Source: a bacterium (GTDB taxonomy: Bacteria; Desulfobacterota; Binatia; HRBIN30; CADEER01). Taken from it: 55,744 nucleotides of DNA. Of this stretch, positions 54,301 through 55,744 are shown piece after piece. Position numbers and translations under genes: made by a program. The notes under the pieces were generated by a model. The model was not told the DNA's origin. It ran no database searches and was given only the letters and a program-made list of their open reading frames with translations. The stretch covers positions 1 through 55,744 of the forward strand of contig JAUIGL010000040.1 of the NCBI GenBank assembly GCA_030430165.1. The letters run 5' to 3'. Positions within the stretch are counted from its first letter, which is position 1, and every line of letters begins with the position of its first letter.

Positions 54301-55744
54301 TCGTCGTCGCGGCCAGGGTGTCGTGGGCGCCGACTCCGCTCTCGTCTTCGTCGAGGTAGACGAAGGTCTGCGCCCCGGTCGACAGGCCGAAGTGCTCGGC
54401 ATCGCTGCCGAGCGCGACGAAGCCGTTGGTCGTCGCCGAGGTCGGCGTGTCGTAGGCCTTGTAGATGTCGCGCACCAGCTTGAGATCGGAGGTGCCGAGA
54501 CGCACCGTGCGGTTGCAGGAGCTGACGATCCCGGTCGAGTCGGTGGCGTGGTACAGCTTGGTGTTCAGGGTGTTGCCGAAGCTGTCGTAGGTATAGGCGA
54601 GCACCGAATGGCGCGCCTGCGAGCTGTCGGCATCGGCTCCGACGTTGTAGACGCAGGAGCCGCTGAAGACGGCCTGCTGGTAGTTGGCCGGCAGCTGCTG
54701 GTAGTCGGCCTCGGTCGAGGTGCAGTCGATCTCGCCGTCGGTCGACGTCGCGTAGCAGTGCGAGACCTCCTTGGCGAGACTGAGATCGTAGAGACCGTCC
54801 GACTGCTCGGCCCGCACCGAGATGCGGCTCTCGGTCTCGAGGTGGAGAAAGTTGTAGTCGGTCTCCGTCTGGTCGTGGACTGTCCCCGTGTGCGTCTTGC
54901 GGCTGACCACCGTCGTGTACGTGAAGCTGGTGTCGTTCGACGCCATCAGCGCGTCCTCGCCGCTGTCGACCGAGTCGTACGGCGAGTACAGCGGATAGCC
55001 GCTGTAGTTGTTCGAGCTGTCGTCGGTGCCGAGCTGATACGTCGTCGTCAGGTAGTCCTCGCCGTCGTAGTCGGTCGGACACGCCTCGCCGCTGCCGATC
55101 GACGGGCACTGATAGAGCGTGTCCACCACCGGCCAGCTCGTCGTGTTGCCGTCCTCCTCACACGAGCTCGTCGAGCTCGCCGTGCACACCGGCATGCACG
55201 TGTACGTCACCCCCATCGCCGCACCGGTCGGCAGGGTGATGCCGGTCATCGTCTCCGAGTTGTCGCCGCACGCCGAGCTGCTCCACTGCAGTACCGTCAC
55301 CATCCCCAGCGGATCGACGATCTTGGTCAGCCGGCTGTTGTCCGGCGCCACCCAGCCCACCGTGCGGCCGTCCGGCAGCGACACCGTCACCTGCCCCGTC
55401 TCGCAGTCGTCGCCGCCGCTGTCGCAGTAGGCGAAGCTCATCGAGTTGCCCCAGCTGTCGACGATCTCTTCGATCAGCGCATTCTGCGGCGTCGTGTCGC
55501 CGCTGTACTTGTACTGCAGCGTGTTGCCGAAGCGGTCGCTCTCCTGCAGCAGCAGGCCCGCGCTCGAAAAGTAGCGCACCATGCCGCCGAGCTGCGAGAA
55601 CACGTAGGCTGAGGAAGTTCCGTCCACCGTCACCGTCCCCGCGTCGCTCTGCAGGTTCGCGTCGGCGCGGTTGTACTGTTTGAGGCCAGTCGCGATCGGG
55701 ATCGATTCCTCGCTACCGGTCGGCGTGAAGACGGTGCGCCACGA
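51362..55744 (-). CDS. Long RHS/YD-repeat protein with Cys-TM-Arg sorting tail (5' end beyond window)
   Basis: The visible 1460 residues are continuous RHS/YD repeats, for example YTYDSFGNTLNTKLYHA, YDEHGRTGSVEAVSG, YEYDAGDNLTRK, with many Cys-containing segments; the frame stays open to the window edge, so the N-terminus and signal peptide are missing. Instead of an RHS core and toxin tip, it ends with a Thr-Pro linker (TIEIPGPDPTSTPT, GGEDTPTP), DDDDGC, a hydrophobic segment WLTSMSFVGALLLW and RRR. That resembles JDVT- or MYXO-CTERM-like C-terminal sorting tails, in which a cysteine precedes the helix and an Arg cluster follows. It is the first gene seen of the operon and overlaps lipoprotein A's start. 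The protein is presumably anchored at the cell surface. Confidence 0.82.
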   Translation of the reverse strand, partial: SWRTVFTPTGSEESIPIATGLKQYNRADANLQSDAGTVTVDGTSSAYVFSQLGGMVRYFSSAGLLLQESDRFGNTLQYKYSGDTTPQNALIEEIVDSWGNSMSFAYCDSGGDDCETGQVTVSLPDGRTVGWVAPDNSRLTKIVDPLGMVTVLQWSSSACGDNSETMTGITLPTGAAMGVTYTCMPVCTASSTSSCEEDGNTTSWPVVDTLYQCPSIGSGEACPTDYDGEDYLTTTYQLGTDDSSNNYSGYPLYSPYDSVDSGEDALMASNDTSFTYTTVVSRKTHTGTVHDQTETDYNFLHLETESRISVRAEQSDGLYDLSLAKEVSHCYATSTDGEIDCTSTEADYQQLPANYQQAVFSGSCVYNVGADADSSQARHSVLAYTYDSFGNTLNTKLYHATDSTGIVSSCNRTVRLGTSDLKLVRDIYKAYDTPTSATTNGFVALGSDAEHFGLSTGAQTFVYLDEDESGVGAHDTLAATTSPVLVTLMCHTLTDESSAVGAARAIASTTKGLLSTDSSVPATVGLLSECDSPSWDSSVAAPKTTSVTYDGNGRMLDQVVAWADGFDDQDGIDSATQSYAYDLTATVDGEESCAGAQVLQITVTDADGYTSSQRKCVLNGFPLSTTDASGNSTFMEHAANGMTTKVTHANGTYVTSDYYYACPTAQDGNTATCPSSTTTALSDCPYDDATDVRNCQVHTMVAGTDPSSGAQQSSYVDGVLTVSVHDGLGRNVLGKDNLGGASGSGFTTVQTRSSMTYDSLGQLSKRTSEVGASAALVYETTVELDEKQRPKLVCGPRGNAHEFVHDDVTQSQRLLFNGNSSSHHDLNDSGKLSTIGSCALTAEQTSTGDTCPTVANDTSTTDCPGDAYFSYTLHDGNGLEHSVTASGGATLDDDASLTSVNGVSVFSADRLQYGYSVSSTGSDGSSLSASSSKVRDLHGKSISTSLSVDTGDDAATTVLTDTNVFDARGLLTSSENLLVDSDGNPLAEAFSYMPTGHMETSTSYAGVTFYTYYDAMNRKLRYCFASEGGGSEGERFERDPITGELLKLTHFTNSADCSECSDGDCGDVDGDSITYTYTAFGAIESIAYSDGTTLQWAYDQYQRLACRADALATAMGQSCPDSPVDSDFSPSADELLLTYTYWDDDDSYRRGLLKSVCRGMYDADVADYVTKCIDRDYYTPVDVGGSSESALGSVVGAYSGSIKTETLCTGGSCLDGDGSVVYQTTYLYDEHGRTGSVEAVSGAAAVILKSLFEYDQYDNVVHEEHSSDLDSSDNSNYQMDYGYDGLLRLVSEARSDSSGSLLESTTYEYDAGDNLTRKVHQVMSSETPTVAPTAAPATGTPTIEIPGPDPTSTPTAMPTTPTQGGEDTPTPMEEATSTPTSEITAAQPTFTATREAPEPTATPTDRPRSDDDDGCRIGHAPRADWSWLTSMSFVGALLLWRRRSALGACRPARVVGEGEE
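51640..51740 (-). repeat. Shared PGPxxTSTPT linker module
   Basis: The RHS tail segment encoding TIEIPGPDPTSTPTAMPTTPTQ and GGEDTPTP is echoed in the linkers of lipoprotein A (about 51010-51130) and B (about 46900-47060), both at protein level and in DNA wording (TCGATCG, GGGACC, GGCGTC, GTATCCTCG). Confidence 0.6.

Overview
The window is GC-rich DNA from a Gram-negative bacterium: lipoproteins with lipobox signals, monohaem c-type cytochromes, RHS proteins and a signal peptidase I are all present. The mix of F420-type luciferase-like oxidoreductase, DUF1329, LarC, and secreted proteins that end in dockerin-like EF-hands after long Thr-Pro linkers resembles uncultured deltaproteobacterial lineages such as Binatota or Myxococcota relatives. 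That placement is an inference from gene content; no rRNA gene is present to test it.

Layout. 1-8.5 kb: biotin genes bioA and bioD on the + strand, separated by an N-acetyltransferase, a SYLF protein and a three-gene surface-sugar cassette (DegT aminotransferase, GT2 glycosyltransferase, NeuD-like acyltransferase), then larC on the - strand. 8.6-18.2 kb: metabolic and housekeeping genes (DUF456, ClC channel with CBS and TrkA-C domains, Gfo/Idh/MocA oxidoreductase, enoyl-CoA hydratase-like, DnaJ/DUF1232, NUDIX, DUF1329, LLM oxidoreductase, peroxiredoxin), with several kinds of dispersed palindromic intergenic repeat. 18.3-27.8 kb: a secreted-protein island with a 2155-residue protein carrying five cohesin-like domains on Thr-Pro linkers plus DUF11-like repeats, a co-transcribed FG-GAP-like protein with a dockerin domain, and a divergent beta-propeller protein with dockerin-like EF-hands. 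27.8-33.7 kb: a lipoprotein, lepB, a small basic protein, a PcrA/UvrD helicase, and moaB-membrane protein-moaD. 33.7-40.5 kb: two linked monohaem cytochrome-like proteins, a secreted Cys-rich protein, two polytopic GT39-like glycosyltransferases and a truncated relic of a membrane spermidine-synthase-like gene.

40.8-55.7 kb: a minus-strand operon running in from beyond the window end. It holds a long RHS/YD-repeat protein with a Cys-TM-Arg sorting tail, two approximately 1370-residue paralogous Gly-rich lipoproteins, a short separate RHS-core protein with an unrecognised C-terminal domain, and a SnoaL/NTF2-like protein.

The two best candidates for undescribed systems are the cohesin-like/dockerin-like gene trio (18.3-27.8 kb) and the split-RHS/Gly-rich lipoprotein operon (40.8 kb to the end). 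Both use Thr-Pro-rich spacer modules, and the RHS tail and the two lipoproteins share closely similar spacer sequences, which suggests linker exchange between neighbouring surface proteins. All assignments rest on motifs visible in the translations; no database search was run.
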